From: an uncultured Pelagibacteraceae bacterium
GTDB lineage: Bacteria; Pseudomonadota; Alphaproteobacteria; Pelagibacterales; Pelagibacteraceae
Direction of reading: 5' to 3'
Assembly: GCA_902523095.1 (NCBI GenBank)
Contig: CABYYE010000007.1
Coordinates: 1 to 42,745, forward strand
Length of the DNA: 42,745 nucleotides
Both the position numbers and the translations under genes were made by a program. Shown here one piece after another: positions 33,405 to 42,214 of the stretch. How positions within the stretch are numbered: the stretch's first letter is position 1; each line of letters opens with the position of its first letter. The notes under the pieces are model-generated. The model was not told where the DNA came from and made no database searches. It worked only from the letters and a program-made list of their open reading frames with translations.

Positions 33405-33869
33405 ATGCTTGATATTGAAGAATTTAAGAAAAAACTCGATAAAAAGTCTAGGTTAATGGGAATTGACCCAGGCAGAAAACGTATTGGTATAGCTATTTCT
33501 GACGAAAACAAAATTGTTGCTACTCCCTATACGACTTTGGTTAAAAATAGATACTCCGAATTTGTTAAAGAAATAATAAAGATTTTCGATGAAAATCAAA
33601 TTAAAGGCATAATAATTGGAAATCCAATCAATATGGATGGATCATCTAGTCAATCATCTCAATCAGCTAAAGATTTAGCCATTAATCTATCAAAAGATGT
33701 TACTGAAAATGTCACTTTATGGGATGAAAGATTGTCTAGTCAGGGAGCTTTTAATTTATCTAATGATTTAGCGTCAAACACATCAAAAAAGATAAGCAAA
33801 TTAGATGAGAATTCTGCTCAATTTATACTCCAAGGGGCCTTAGATTATTTAACTAAAGAAAATACTTGA
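33405..33869 (+). CDS. ruvX: Putative pre-16S rRNA nuclease YqgF/RuvX
   Basis: The 154-residue protein has the RNase H-like fold of YqgF, which trims the 5' end of pre-16S rRNA. Motifs are MGIDPGRKRIGIAISDE, IKGIIIGNPINMDGSSS and LWDERLSSQGA, with the acidic residues at the expected places. It has a slightly longer N-terminus than most. It starts the plus-strand run ruvX-pyrB-pyrC-plsY-topA; in alphaproteobacteria ruvX is often divergent from gatCAB, as here. Confidence 0.93.
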   Translation: MLDIEEFKKKLDKKSRLMGIDPGRKRIGIAISDENKIVATPYTTLVKNRYSEFVKEIIKIFDENQIKGIIIGNPINMDGSSSQSSQSAKDLAINLSKDVTENVTLWDERLSSQGAFNLSNDLASNTSKKISKLDENSAQFILQGALDYLTKENT

Positions 33870-33904
33870 TCTGATACCATAAAACGCCTATAGAGTTGAT
33901 TTTA

Positions 33905-34849
33905 ATGGCAGTTAAGAAAAATAACACAGCTATTAAAAACTCTCCCAAACATCTACTTGGTATCCAAAGTCTTTCAATATTAGAAGCTAAATCAATACTA
34001 GATGAAGCAAAAAAGTTTATAGAATTAAACAGAAGTAGCTCAAAAAAATTAGACGTTTTAAGAGGAAAAACTCAAATCAATTTATTTTTTGAACCATCCA
34101 CAAGAACGCAAAGTTCATTTGACTTGGCAGGTAAAAGATTAGGTGCAGATGTGATGTCTATGAATATGGATAACTCAGCGCTTAAAAAAGGTGAAACATT
34201 AATAGATACTGCAATGACTTTGAATGCAATGCACCCTGACTTAATTGTAATCAGACACCAAGACTCTGGCGCTCCAAACTTATTATCACAAAAAGTTAAT
34301 TGTGCAGTTATTAATGCTGGTGATGGAAGAAGAGAACATCCAACCCAAGCTTTACTTGATGCTTTAACAATAATTAACAGAAAAAGTAGAATTGAAGGGC
34401 TGAAGATAGCAATTTGCGGTGACATACTTCACTCAAGAGTAGCTAGATCAAATATTTATTTAATGAATATGTTGGGTGCTGAAGTGAATGTAATAGCACC
34501 TAAAACATTGATGCCAAAATCAATAGATAGAATGGGAGTAAAGTCTTTTACAGATATGAAAAAAGGTCTTGATGGATGTGATATTGTAATGATGTTGAGA
34601 TTACAAAATGAAAGAATGCAAGGTTCGTTCCTCCCTTCTAAAAGAGAATATTATGAATTTTACGGTTTAACTCCTGAAAAATTAAAGTTTGCAAAAAAAG
34701 ATGCGCTGATTATGCATCCTGGTCCAATGAATAGGGGCGTAGAAATAGATACAAAACTTGCAGATGACATAAACGTAAGTTTAGTTAAAGAGCAAGTTGA
34801 ACTAGGTGTAGCGGTAAGAATGGCTTGTTTAAAAAAGTATTGTAAATAA
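33905..34849 (+). CDS. pyrB: Aspartate carbamoyltransferase catalytic subunit
   Basis: The 314-residue enzyme makes carbamoyl aspartate in pyrimidine synthesis. The carbamoyl-phosphate site [20 protein letters not shown] (in parts: [11 protein letters not shown]), the [11 protein letters not shown] loop and the C-terminal [12 protein letters not shown] are all present. I chose the ATG at 33905; a TTG at 33896 would add three residues. It is coupled by a TAATG overlap to a dihydroorotase-like gene. No pyrI regulatory subunit is seen, as expected for this class. Confidence 0.97.
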   Translation: MAVKKNNTAIKNSPKHLLGIQSLSILEAKSILDEAKKFIELNRSSSKKLDVLRGKTQINLFFEPSTRTQSSFDLAGKRLGADVMSMNMDNSALKKGETLIDTAMTLNAMHPDLIVIRHQDSGAPNLLSQKVNCAVINAGDGRREHPTQALLDALTIINRKSRIEGLKIAICGDILHSRVARSNIYLMNMLGAEVNVIAPKTLMPKSIDRMGVKSFTDMKKGLDGCDIVMMLRLQNERMQGSFLPSKREYYEFYGLTPEKLKFAKKDALIMHPGPMNRGVEIDTKLADDINVSLVKEQVELGVAVRMACLKKYCK

Positions 34850-36138
34850 TGAAAGAAAAAATTTTTATTAATGCAAGAATTATAGATCCTTCACAAAATA
34901 TGGATGAGAAAGGCTCCTTAATATTAAACGATAAAGGAAAAGTAAAAGCTATAGGAAAAAATGTAAAAAAAACTGACACTAGTAAAGATGCTGAGATAAT
35001 TGATTTAAAAGGTAATGTTTTAATTCCTGGGTTAGTAGATATGAAGGCTTTTGTAGGTGAGCCAGGATATGAATATAAAGAAAACTTTAGAACTCTTAGC
35101 CAAGCCGCTTTAGCTGGAGGAGTTACATCTATAGTAACCATGCCTAATACAAAACCCATTATTGATAACGTTTCAATGGTTGATTTCATTATTAGAAGAG
35201 GAAGAGACAAAGCCAATGTTAACCTTTTTCCTTGTGCTTCAATAACCAAACAATGCGAAGGCAAATTGATGACTGAGTTTGGTTTACTCTCTGGGAGGGG
35301 AATAATTGGCTTTAGCGATGTAAATAAAACTATTCAAAATACAGAACTGATGTCTAGGATAATGGATTACGCTTCTGATATTGGGGTTTTGATAATGCAA
35401 CATGCGGAAGACTATGAGTTGTCAAAAAACACTTGTATCAACGATGGAGAAATAGCTACAAGACTCGGGCTGCAAGGTGTATCAGCTCTAGCTGAAAAAA
35501 TAATAATTGAAAGAGACTTAAGTTTACTAAGTGAATATCCTTGTAGATATCACATAAATCAGATTTCATCTAAACAATCATTGGATGTTATTAGGAAAAA
35601 TAAAAATAATGGTAAAAGATTTAGCGTGGGTGTTTCAATAAATAATTTATCATTAAATGAAAATGATATTGGTGAATTTAAGACTTTTTTAAAATTATCT
35701 CCTCCACTTAGACTCGAAGAAGATAGATTATCACTTGTTCAAGGTATCAAGGATGGTTTAATAGATGTAATAATTTCAGATCATTTACCTGAGGATGAAG
35801 AAAGCAAAAGATTGCCATTCGCACAAGCAGCTACAGGAGCTATTGGTGTAGAGACCCTTCTGCCTCTTTCATTAGAAATGTATCATAATGAATCTCTTCC
35901 TCTAAATAAGATAGTAGAAACCTTAACCATTAACCCTGCTAAAATATTAGATATTAAAAAAGGAACTTTGGCAAAAGGATCAGATGGTGATATTTGTATA
36001 TTTGATTTAGAAGCTCCATGGAAAGTAAATGCTAATAAATTGAAATCTAAATCAAAAAATACAGCTATAGAAAATAGAAGTCTTCAAGGAAAGATTTTAA
36101 TGACCTATCTTAACGGTGAACTAGTTTACTCAAACTGA
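34849..36138 (+). CDS. pyrC: Dihydroorotase-like protein, probably noncatalytic (PyrC' type)
   Basis: The 429-residue protein aligns along its whole length with type I dihydroorotases, but the metal-binding HxH of GLVDMHVHLREPG-type motifs is replaced: here it reads GLVDMKAFVGEPGYEY. Other landmarks remain (IMQHAEDYE, RYHINQIS, IISDHLPEDEESKRLPFAQA). In pseudomonads and many alphaproteobacteria such a PyrC' next to PyrB has no activity and instead supports the aspartate carbamoyltransferase assembly. A true dihydroorotase should be encoded elsewhere. It is coupled to pyrB by TAATG and to plsY by TGATG. Confidence 0.88.
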   Translation: MKEKIFINARIIDPSQNMDEKGSLILNDKGKVKAIGKNVKKTDTSKDAEIIDLKGNVLIPGLVDMKAFVGEPGYEYKENFRTLSQAALAGGVTSIVTMPNTKPIIDNVSMVDFIIRRGRDKANVNLFPCASITKQCEGKLMTEFGLLSGRGIIGFSDVNKTIQNTELMSRIMDYASDIGVLIMQHAEDYELSKNTCINDGEIATRLGLQGVSALAEKIIIERDLSLLSEYPCRYHINQISSKQSLDVIRKNKNNGKRFSVGVSINNLSLNENDIGEFKTFLKLSPPLRLEEDRLSLVQGIKDGLIDVIISDHLPEDEESKRLPFAQAATGAIGVETLLPLSLEMYHNESLPLNKIVETLTINPAKILDIKKGTLAKGSDGDICIFDLEAPWKVNANKLKSKSKNTAIENRSLQGKILMTYLNGELVYSN

Positions 36139-36716
36139 TGGATATTAATTTAATAATAGTTGCAGTATATTCTTATTTATTTGGATCTATTCCTTTTGGA
36201 TTACTTTTAACAAAAATAATTTTAAAAAAAGATATTAGAGAAATAGGATCGGGGAATATTGGCACCACAAACGTTTTAAGAACTGGAAAGAAATCTCTCG
36301 CAGTTGCCACTCTCGCGCTTGATTTGTTAAAAGGATATTTTTCTGTAGTCATAACATTTATTTTCTTTGAAAATTTAATTTCATATTCAGCTTTAATTTG
36401 TTTCATCGGTCATATTTTTCCTGTTTGGTTGAAATTTAAAGGAGGTAAGGGAGTTGCAACTTACTTGGGTATTATATTAGCGCTTTCATATAAATTTTTT
36501 CTAATCTTCGGAATAAGTTGGCTTATTATATCTTTTTTGTTTAGATACGCATCATTATCTTCGATTGTTTCATCTTTAATTGTTTTTATTTACTCATATT
36601 TTTTTAACAATTATTTTTCTTTAATGCTTTTTATTTTTTTTATAATCATTCTTTACACACATCGAGAAAATATTGTTCGATTAAAAAATTCTGAAGAAAA
36701 TAAAATTAAGTTATAA
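36138..36716 (+). CDS. plsY: Acyl-phosphate:glycerol-3-phosphate acyltransferase PlsY
   Basis: The 192-residue membrane enzyme acylates glycerol 3-phosphate using acyl phosphate from PlsX, giving lysophosphatidic acid. It has five or so hydrophobic segments and the three PlsY motifs: FGSIPFGLLLTK, REIGSGNIGTTNVLR and KGGKGVATYLG. Lysine and phenylalanine are frequent, as is usual here. It shares a base with the pyrC stop (TGATG). In other alphaproteobacteria dprA usually separates plsY from topA; here only a 68-base gap separates them. Confidence 0.95.
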   Translation: MDINLIIVAVYSYLFGSIPFGLLLTKIILKKDIREIGSGNIGTTNVLRTGKKSLAVATLALDLLKGYFSVVITFIFFENLISYSALICFIGHIFPVWLKFKGGKGVATYLGIILALSYKFFLIFGISWLIISFLFRYASLSSIVSSLIVFIYSYFFNNYFSLMLFIFFIIILYTHRENIVRLKNSEENKIKL

Positions 36717-36784
36717 GTGTTGTCTTTTCTAGTTTTTAAATAATAAATTTGACAAATTCGTTTAATTTTGAAAATAAACGAATA

Positions 36785-39349
36785 ATGAATTTAGTAATTG
36801 TTGAAAGTCCTGCAAAGGCAAAAACAATAAATAAATATTTAGGTAAAGAATATTTAGTTTTAGCTAGTTATGGACATATAAGAGATTTACCATCTAAAAA
36901 TGGATCTGTTGATCCAGACAATAAATTTCAAATGGAATGGGAGATTGATTCTTTCTCTAAAAAATATTTGAAAGAAATTACTAACGCAGCCGAAGATTCT
37001 AAAAAAATTATTCTTGCAACCGATCCAGATCGAGAAGGAGAAGCTATAGCTTGGCATGTAAAAGAAGTATTAGAAAAAAAGAAATTACTAAAGGATAAAC
37101 ATATAGAAAGAGTTGTTTTTAACGAAATTACTAAAAAAGCTATTCTTGATGCAATAAAAAATCCTAGAGAAATTCACCTTCCTTTAGTCGAAGCTTATCT
37201 TGCTAGAAGAGCTTTAGATTATCTTGTAGGTTTTAACATTTCTCCTATACTTTGGACTAAGCTACCTGGTTCAAAATCTGCCGGTAGAGTTCAGTCTGTT
37301 GCTTTAAAATTAATTACTGAAAGAGAAAAAGAAATAGAATTATTTAAACCAGAAGAATATTGGACTATCACTTCAGATTTAACCAACAAAGATAATAAAA
37401 ATATCTTCTCAAAATTAAGTTTATTTAATGGAGAAAAAATTGAAAAATTTTCATTTAAAACTAAAAACGAAGTACAAAAAGCCATTGATATTATTAATAA
37501 AAGTAAATTTAAGATAACAGATGTAAATACAAAAATATTTAAAAGAAATCCATTGGGTCCATTTACAACTTCTACATTACAACAAACTGCTTCAGGACGT
37601 TTTGGTTTTGGAGCGTCAAGAACAATGCAAATAGCTCAACGTCTTTATCAAGGAATAGATATTGAAGGTGAAACTACCGGGTTAATTACTTATATGAGAA
37701 CAGATGGTACTAATATTTCAAATGAAGCAATAGATGATTTCAGAAAATTTATAACAAAAGACTATGGTGATAAATATTTACCAAATACTCCAAATAGTTT
37801 TTCTGGAAAAAAAGCTAAGAATGCTCAAGAAGCACACGAAGCAATAAGACCAACAAATATTAATAGAAAACCCTCAAATATTAAAAAATATGTGAACGCT
37901 GACCAGCTAAAGCTTTATGAGTTAATATGGAGCAGAGCACTTTCATCTCAAATGATGCCAGCTGAATTTGACAGAAACACTATAATTGTTTCGTCAAGTG
38001 ACCATAAAATAAATTTTAGAGCAAGTGGCTCGGTGACTAAATTTGATGGATTTCTTAAAGTATATCAAGTTCAGGAAACTGATGAGGATGCTAAAAATAT
38101 GTTACCTCAGGTAAAAATAGGAGAAGAAATTAATATTTTAAAATTAAATGATGAACAGCATTTTACAGATCCGCCACCAAGATACTCAGAAGCAAGTTTG
38201 GTAAAAAAGATGGAGGAATTAGGTATTGGTAGACCATCTACTTATGCTAGTATTATCACAGTCCTATCGACAAGAAATTACGTAGAAATACTAAATAAAA
38301 GATTTAACCCAACTGATAGAGGTAAGCTTATTTCAGCCTTTTTAGAGAAATTGTTCTCTAAATATGTTGATTATAATTTTACAGCAGATCTGGAAAATCA
38401 ACTTGATGAGATAACAAGTGGAAAAATTGAATGGATAGAAGTTTTAAACAGTTTCTGGAAAGACTTTTATGAAAATGTTGGAAAGGTTAAAGAAAAAAGA
38501 ACACGAGAAGTGCTAGATCTATTAAATGAAAGCCTAGGTGCTTTAATCTTTGAAAGAGATGAAAAAGACGTAATCGATAGAAAGTGTAAATTATGCTCAA
38601 ATGGAGAATTGAGTTTGAAAAATAGTTTTAGAGGTGGGGCTTTTATTGGATGCTCAAATTATCCCAATTGCAAGTTTACAAGACCCTTGTCTAAGGCAAA
38701 AGCTGCATTACAATATAATCTTGCAGAACCAAAATTACTCGGTCAAAATGATTACGGTAAAGATATATATTTAAAGAATGGAAGATTTGGTCCGTACTTA
38801 CAATATGAAAAAGAAATAGAGCAATTAGAGACAAAAAAGAAAAAAAGAAAGAAAAAAAGTGATAATGAAAACTTTAAAAATGTTTCTATACCTAAAGGTA
38901 TTGATGTTGACTCGGTAGATTTAGTAAAAGCAAAATATTTATGTTCGTTACCAAAAATCTTAGGTCAACATCCAGACAGCAACAAAGATATAACATTAAA
39001 CTCGGGAAGATTTGGTCCTTATCTGAAATGTGATAATAAATCTGCTAGGTTAGAAAATGTAGAAGATCTTTTTTCAATTGGTTTGAACAGAGCAATAACA
39101 ATGATTGCCGAAGCCAAACCTGGAAGAATATCGTCTTCATTAATAAAAGACTTAGGCGAACATCCAGAGGATAAAAAACCTGTGAGAATAATGAAAGGAC
39201 AATATGGACCTTATATTAAATACAAATCTCTAAATGCTACAATTCCAGAAGAAAAAGATCCGACTGATCTTACAATGGAGGAGGCTTTGATTTTGATAGA
39301 AAAAAGAAAAGAATATGATAAAATTAAAAAAGGAAAAAAAAGAAAATGA
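36785..39349 (+). CDS. topA: DNA topoisomerase I
   Basis: The type IA topoisomerase relaxes negative supercoils. It has the TOPRIM domain (LVIVESPAKAKTI, ATDPDREGEAIAWH), the catalytic tyrosine in LITYMRTDGTNIS (Tyr303 from this start), and the PPPRYSEASLVKKMEELGIGRPSTYA block. The C-terminus has one four-cysteine zinc ribbon (CKLC...CSNYPNC) and then three cysteine-free repeats of the NGRFGPYLQYE type. The ATG at 36785 gives 854 residues and the normal MNLVIVESP start; an upstream TTG at 36749 would add 12 residues and is less likely. The stop overlaps the next gene by 4 bases. Confidence 0.97.
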   Translation: MNLVIVESPAKAKTINKYLGKEYLVLASYGHIRDLPSKNGSVDPDNKFQMEWEIDSFSKKYLKEITNAAEDSKKIILATDPDREGEAIAWHVKEVLEKKKLLKDKHIERVVFNEITKKAILDAIKNPREIHLPLVEAYLARRALDYLVGFNISPILWTKLPGSKSAGRVQSVALKLITEREKEIELFKPEEYWTITSDLTNKDNKNIFSKLSLFNGEKIEKFSFKTKNEVQKAIDIINKSKFKITDVNTKIFKRNPLGPFTTSTLQQTASGRFGFGASRTMQIAQRLYQGIDIEGETTGLITYMRTDGTNISNEAIDDFRKFITKDYGDKYLPNTPNSFSGKKAKNAQEAHEAIRPTNINRKPSNIKKYVNADQLKLYELIWSRALSSQMMPAEFDRNTIIVSSSDHKINFRASGSVTKFDGFLKVYQVQETDEDAKNMLPQVKIGEEINILKLNDEQHFTDPPPRYSEASLVKKMEELGIGRPSTYASIITVLSTRNYVEILNKRFNPTDRGKLISAFLEKLFSKYVDYNFTADLENQLDEITSGKIEWIEVLNSFWKDFYENVGKVKEKRTREVLDLLNESLGALIFERDEKDVIDRKCKLCSNGELSLKNSFRGGAFIGCSNYPNCKFTRPLSKAKAALQYNLAEPKLLGQNDYGKDIYLKNGRFGPYLQYEKEIEQLETKKKKRKKKSDNENFKNVSIPKGIDVDSVDLVKAKYLCSLPKILGQHPDSNKDITLNSGRFGPYLKCDNKSARLENVEDLFSIGLNRAITMIAEAKPGRISSSLIKDLGEHPEDKKPVRIMKGQYGPYIKYKSLNATIPEEKDPTDLTMEEALILIEKRKEYDKIKKGKKRK

Positions 39350-39603
39350 AAAAATTAATTATTTATATAGTAATATACTTTTTTTCTACAAATTTTTTAT
39401 TTGCAGAAGATAAATGTAAAAAAGTCGGAATTTTACAAATTGAAAAGTCTAAAGAATGTTTAAAACAAAACAAATCTGATAAAGATCCTAAAAAAAAGGG
39501 CAAATCATTAGATGCACTAAAATCTGGAACTAAAAAAGTTCTTAATAAATTAAATACAGACTCTAAATTAACTGATTATATTAAGAAAAAATTACCAAAA
39601 TGA
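39346..39603 (+). CDS. Small secreted lysine-rich protein of unknown function
   Basis: The 85-residue protein has a clear signal peptide (about residues 1-20, cut after FLFA) and a mature part of about 65 residues that is very rich in lysine, with two cysteines (Cys24 and Cys38) that could form a disulfide in the periplasm. A helical stretch, LDALKSGTKKVLNKLN, follows the low-complexity middle. I recognise no family. It is joined to topA and to the RidA-family gene by ATGA overlaps at both ends, which supports that it is translated. Its function is not predictable. Confidence 0.75.
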   Translation: MKKLIIYIVIYFFSTNFLFAEDKCKKVGILQIEKSKECLKQNKSDKDPKKKGKSLDALKSGTKKVLNKLNTDSKLTDYIKKKLPK

Positions 39604-40064
39604 GTACAATTTTGGAGAAGTTAAAAAGACTAAATATTAAATTACCAGAGCCAAAAGAACCTGTTGGTTCATATGTGGCTTATAGAATTGTTGGTAACTT
39701 ACTTTACATTTCTGGACAAATTTCAATTGATAATGAAGGTGTCTTAATTAAAGGTAAAGTTGGAGAAGATTTAAATATAGATGAAGGTTATAATGCAGCT
39801 AAACGTTGTGGTTTAAGTTTAATCTCACACGCTCAGAAAGCTTGTAATGGTGATTTAAGTAAAATTAAATCTTGTTTAAAGCTAACTGGTTATGTTAATT
39901 CTACAAATAATTTTATTGATCAACCAAAAGTAATTAATGGTGCTTCTGATATAATTAGCAAAATTTTTGATCAAAGTGATGGGCATGCTCGAGCTGCTAT
40001 AAGTACAAATAGCTTGCCTTTAGGTGTAGCTGTTGAAGTTGATGCTATATTTGAGCTTAATTAA
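39600..40064 (+). CDS. RidA-family (YjgF/UK114) protein
   Basis: The 154-residue protein matches the longer proteobacterial RidA subgroup: GNLLYISGQISIDNEG, LIKGKVGEDLNIDEGYNAAK, LKLTGYVNSTNNFIDQPKV and the C-terminal ARAAISTNSLPLGVAVEVDAI, whose Arg corresponds to the residue that binds the carboxylate of the imine substrate in RidA. RidA proteins hydrolyse reactive enamine/imine intermediates; for this subgroup the substrate is not established. It is coupled to the small secreted protein gene by ATGA, and its end overlaps the convergent ugd by 8 bases. Confidence 0.88.
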   Translation: MSTILEKLKRLNIKLPEPKEPVGSYVAYRIVGNLLYISGQISIDNEGVLIKGKVGEDLNIDEGYNAAKRCGLSLISHAQKACNGDLSKIKSCLKLTGYVNSTNNFIDQPKVINGASDIISKIFDQSDGHARAAISTNSLPLGVAVEVDAIFELN

Positions 40065-41361
40065 TATTTGGCCTACCGACAGAATAATACTTTATGTTAT
40101 TTTTTTTCATTTCTTCTGCGTTATAAAGATTTCTTAAATCATAAATTTTAAATTTCTTATTTTTAATTATTCTTTTAAAATCTATTGATTTAAATTCATC
40201 CCACTCTGTGAGCAAAATTACTAAATCGGCGTCGTTACAATTTGATTTAATATTATTTTTGTAAAAACAATTCTTTATAGTTTTAAGCTCTTTTTTTTCT
40301 CCAGATGGGTCATAATAATTGACCCTAGCGCCACTTTTACAAAGATAAGGTATCATTTTAAGGCTCGTTGAATCCCTCATGTCATCAGTATTAGGTTTGA
40401 ATGTAACACCCAAAAAAGATATATTTTTATTCTTTAAATTTGATCCTAAAATTTTACGCACTCTTTGTGTAAGCAAATTTATTCTTTCATGATTAGATTT
40501 GATTACAGATTTAACGACTGACAAATTAATTTTATATTTGTTTGCTGCAGAAACTAATCCTTTTGTATCTTTAGGAAAACATGATCCACCATATGCAGGT
40601 CCAGCTCGTAAAAATCTACTACCAATTCTGTTGTCAGAGCCCATTCCTAAAGAAATATCTTCAATGTTTATTCCAGATTTTTCACACAGATTTGCAAGCT
40701 CATTTATAAAAGTAATCTTAGTGGCTAAAAATGCATTAGATGCATATTTTATTAACTCAGCACCTCTTCTTGAAGTTGTAAAAAATTTTGAGCCCTTGTT
40801 AATTAAAGGTGAATAAAGTTTTTTCATAATTTTGAAAGCTTTTTTTTCGTTAGAACCTATTACTATCCTATCTGGATACCTAAAATCTCTTATTGCCTCT
40901 CCTTCTCGCAAAAATTCAGGATTGGAAACTACTGTAAAAAGTTTTTTTTTCTTTTTTAAAATATTTTCAATCTGATCACCAGTACCAATCGGTACAGTAG
41001 ATTTAGTAACAAGTATTTTATTCTTTTTCGTATATTTTAATATTTCTTTCGCGCATTTATAAACAAATGATAAATCTACGTTTATTGAACCTTTTTTTGT
41101 TGGTGTGCCTACACAAATAAAAATTATATCAGAAGAATTAATAGATTGTTTTACATTGGTGCTAAAAGATAAACGTTTTGCCAAATAATTTTTCTTTATA
41201 AGTTCATTTAATCCGGGTTCATAAATAGGAGAAATTCCAGAATTTAATTTTTTAATCTTGCTATCATCATTATCGACACAGACAACCTGATTTCCAATAT
41301 CAGCGAAACAAGTACCACTAACTAACCCAACATAACCTGTTCCTATCATACATAATTTCAT
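40057..41361 (-). CDS. ugd: UDP-glucose 6-dehydrogenase
   Basis: The 434-residue enzyme oxidises UDP-glucose to UDP-glucuronate with two NAD+. It has the N-terminal Rossmann motif MIGTGYVGLVSGTCFA, VSNPEFLREGEAI, and the catalytic cysteine in GPAYGGSCFPKDT (Cys261), followed by the C-terminal SFLGVTFKPNTDDMRDS domain (in parts: GVTFKPNTDDMRDS). It starts with a 4-base overlap with galU, which makes its substrate. Together they supply UDP-glucuronate for surface glycans or glycolipids. Confidence 0.97.
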   Translation of the reverse strand: MKLCMIGTGYVGLVSGTCFADIGNQVVCVDNDDSKIKKLNSGISPIYEPGLNELIKKNYLAKRLSFSTNVKQSINSSDIIFICVGTPTKKGSINVDLSFVYKCAKEILKYTKKNKILVTKSTVPIGTGDQIENILKKKKKLFTVVSNPEFLREGEAIRDFRYPDRIVIGSNEKKAFKIMKKLYSPLINKGSKFFTTSRRGAELIKYASNAFLATKITFINELANLCEKSGINIEDISLGMGSDNRIGSRFLRAGPAYGGSCFPKDTKGLVSAANKYKINLSVVKSVIKSNHERINLLTQRVRKILGSNLKNKNISFLGVTFKPNTDDMRDSTSLKMIPYLCKSGARVNYYDPSGEKKELKTIKNCFYKNNIKSNCNDADLVILLTEWDEFKSIDFKRIIKNKKFKIYDLRNLYNAEEMKKNNIKYYSVGRPNIN

Positions 41362-42176
41362 TTTTTTCCTTTAAATATTTGATTGCCTGAATTTATATAT
41401 CCATCCATTGTTCCACAGTCTAAATATTTACCTGCAAAAATACTTCCATAAAACTTATGCTTTCTCCCAATTAATCTTTTGATAGCATCTGTAATGTGCA
41501 CTTCGCCTCCTTTTCCAGGTTTTAATTTTTTAATTTCACCAAAAATACTCTTAGGTAAAATATACCTACCTATAATTGCAAAATTTGATGGCGCTTTTTT
41601 GATACTAGGTTTTTCTATAACATCATTGATCTTAAAATATTTTTTTTTTTTATTTTTTATTGATAGAATTCCCCATCTTGATACAGTTTTTTTGTTCACT
41701 TTTTTTGTTGCAATAATTGAACTTTGAGTTTTTTTATGCAATTTGATCATTTCTTTTGAACAGTTAAATTTTATTATTAAGTCATCAGGCAAAAGCATTA
41801 AAAAATATTTGCTCTTGATAAATTTCTTACATTTCAAAACGGCATCACCAGTTCCTTTTGGTTTGTTTTGGTATACGAATTTGATCATTTTTTGGTATTT
41901 CTTTAATTTTTTTAATTCACTTTTAATTCTTTTGTCTTTCTTTTTTTTAATAATTTTTTTATAAAAATTATCATTAAAAAAATATTTTTTTATTGATAAT
42001 TTGTTATTAGAAATTATAAATATAAATTCTTTAATCCCTGCTTCAATACACTCATCAAGAATATACTCTATATTTGGTTTACCATTTATAGGTAATAGTT
42101 CTTTTGGTATTACACTCGTTAATGGAAGCATACGAGTGCCTAATCCGGCTAATGGAATAATAGCTTGTTTTATCAT
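41358..42176 (-). CDS. galU: UTP-glucose-1-phosphate uridylyltransferase
   Basis: The 272-residue enzyme makes UDP-glucose from UTP and glucose 1-phosphate. The nucleotide-binding start IPLAGLGTRMLPLTSVIPKE is typical, followed by KPNIEYILDECIEAGI, YQNKPKGTGDAVL, the metal-binding LLPDDLI and GKGGEVHITDAI. The C-terminal KYLDCGTMDGYINSG fits. A very lysine-rich middle (about residues 75-95) is a local genome trait. It overlaps ugd by 4 bases and is divergent from panC across a 38-base gap. Confidence 0.96.
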   Translation of the reverse strand: MIKQAIIPLAGLGTRMLPLTSVIPKELLPINGKPNIEYILDECIEAGIKEFIFIISNNKLSIKKYFFNDNFYKKIIKKKKDKRIKSELKKLKKYQKMIKFVYQNKPKGTGDAVLKCKKFIKSKYFLMLLPDDLIIKFNCSKEMIKLHKKTQSSIIATKKVNKKTVSRWGILSIKNKKKKYFKINDVIEKPSIKKAPSNFAIIGRYILPKSIFGEIKKLKPGKGGEVHITDAIKRLIGRKHKFYGSIFAGKYLDCGTMDGYINSGNQIFKGKK

Positions 42177-42214
42177 ATGATTCTTATATTAGTTATTATC
42201 ATTGGTTATAAGAA
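42177..42214. promoter_or_regulatory. Divergent gap between galU and panC
   Basis: These 38 bases must hold at least the -10 regions of both genes. TATAAG-like sequence is readable on plus just before panC, and TATAAC on minus; -35 elements would fall in the neighbouring coding sequences. I can support only that this is a promoter-bearing gap, not the exact sites. Confidence 0.3.

Noticed and set aside
33896-33904. PyrB start at the TTG of 33896
   Set aside because: An ATG follows three codons later and no conserved residue lies between.
36749-36784. TTGACA before topA, as a TTG start or as a -35 promoter box
   Set aside because: As a start it adds 12 residues before the conserved MNLVIVESP N-terminus. 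As a -35 box, no good -10 lies 16-18 bases downstream (AAATAA or similar).
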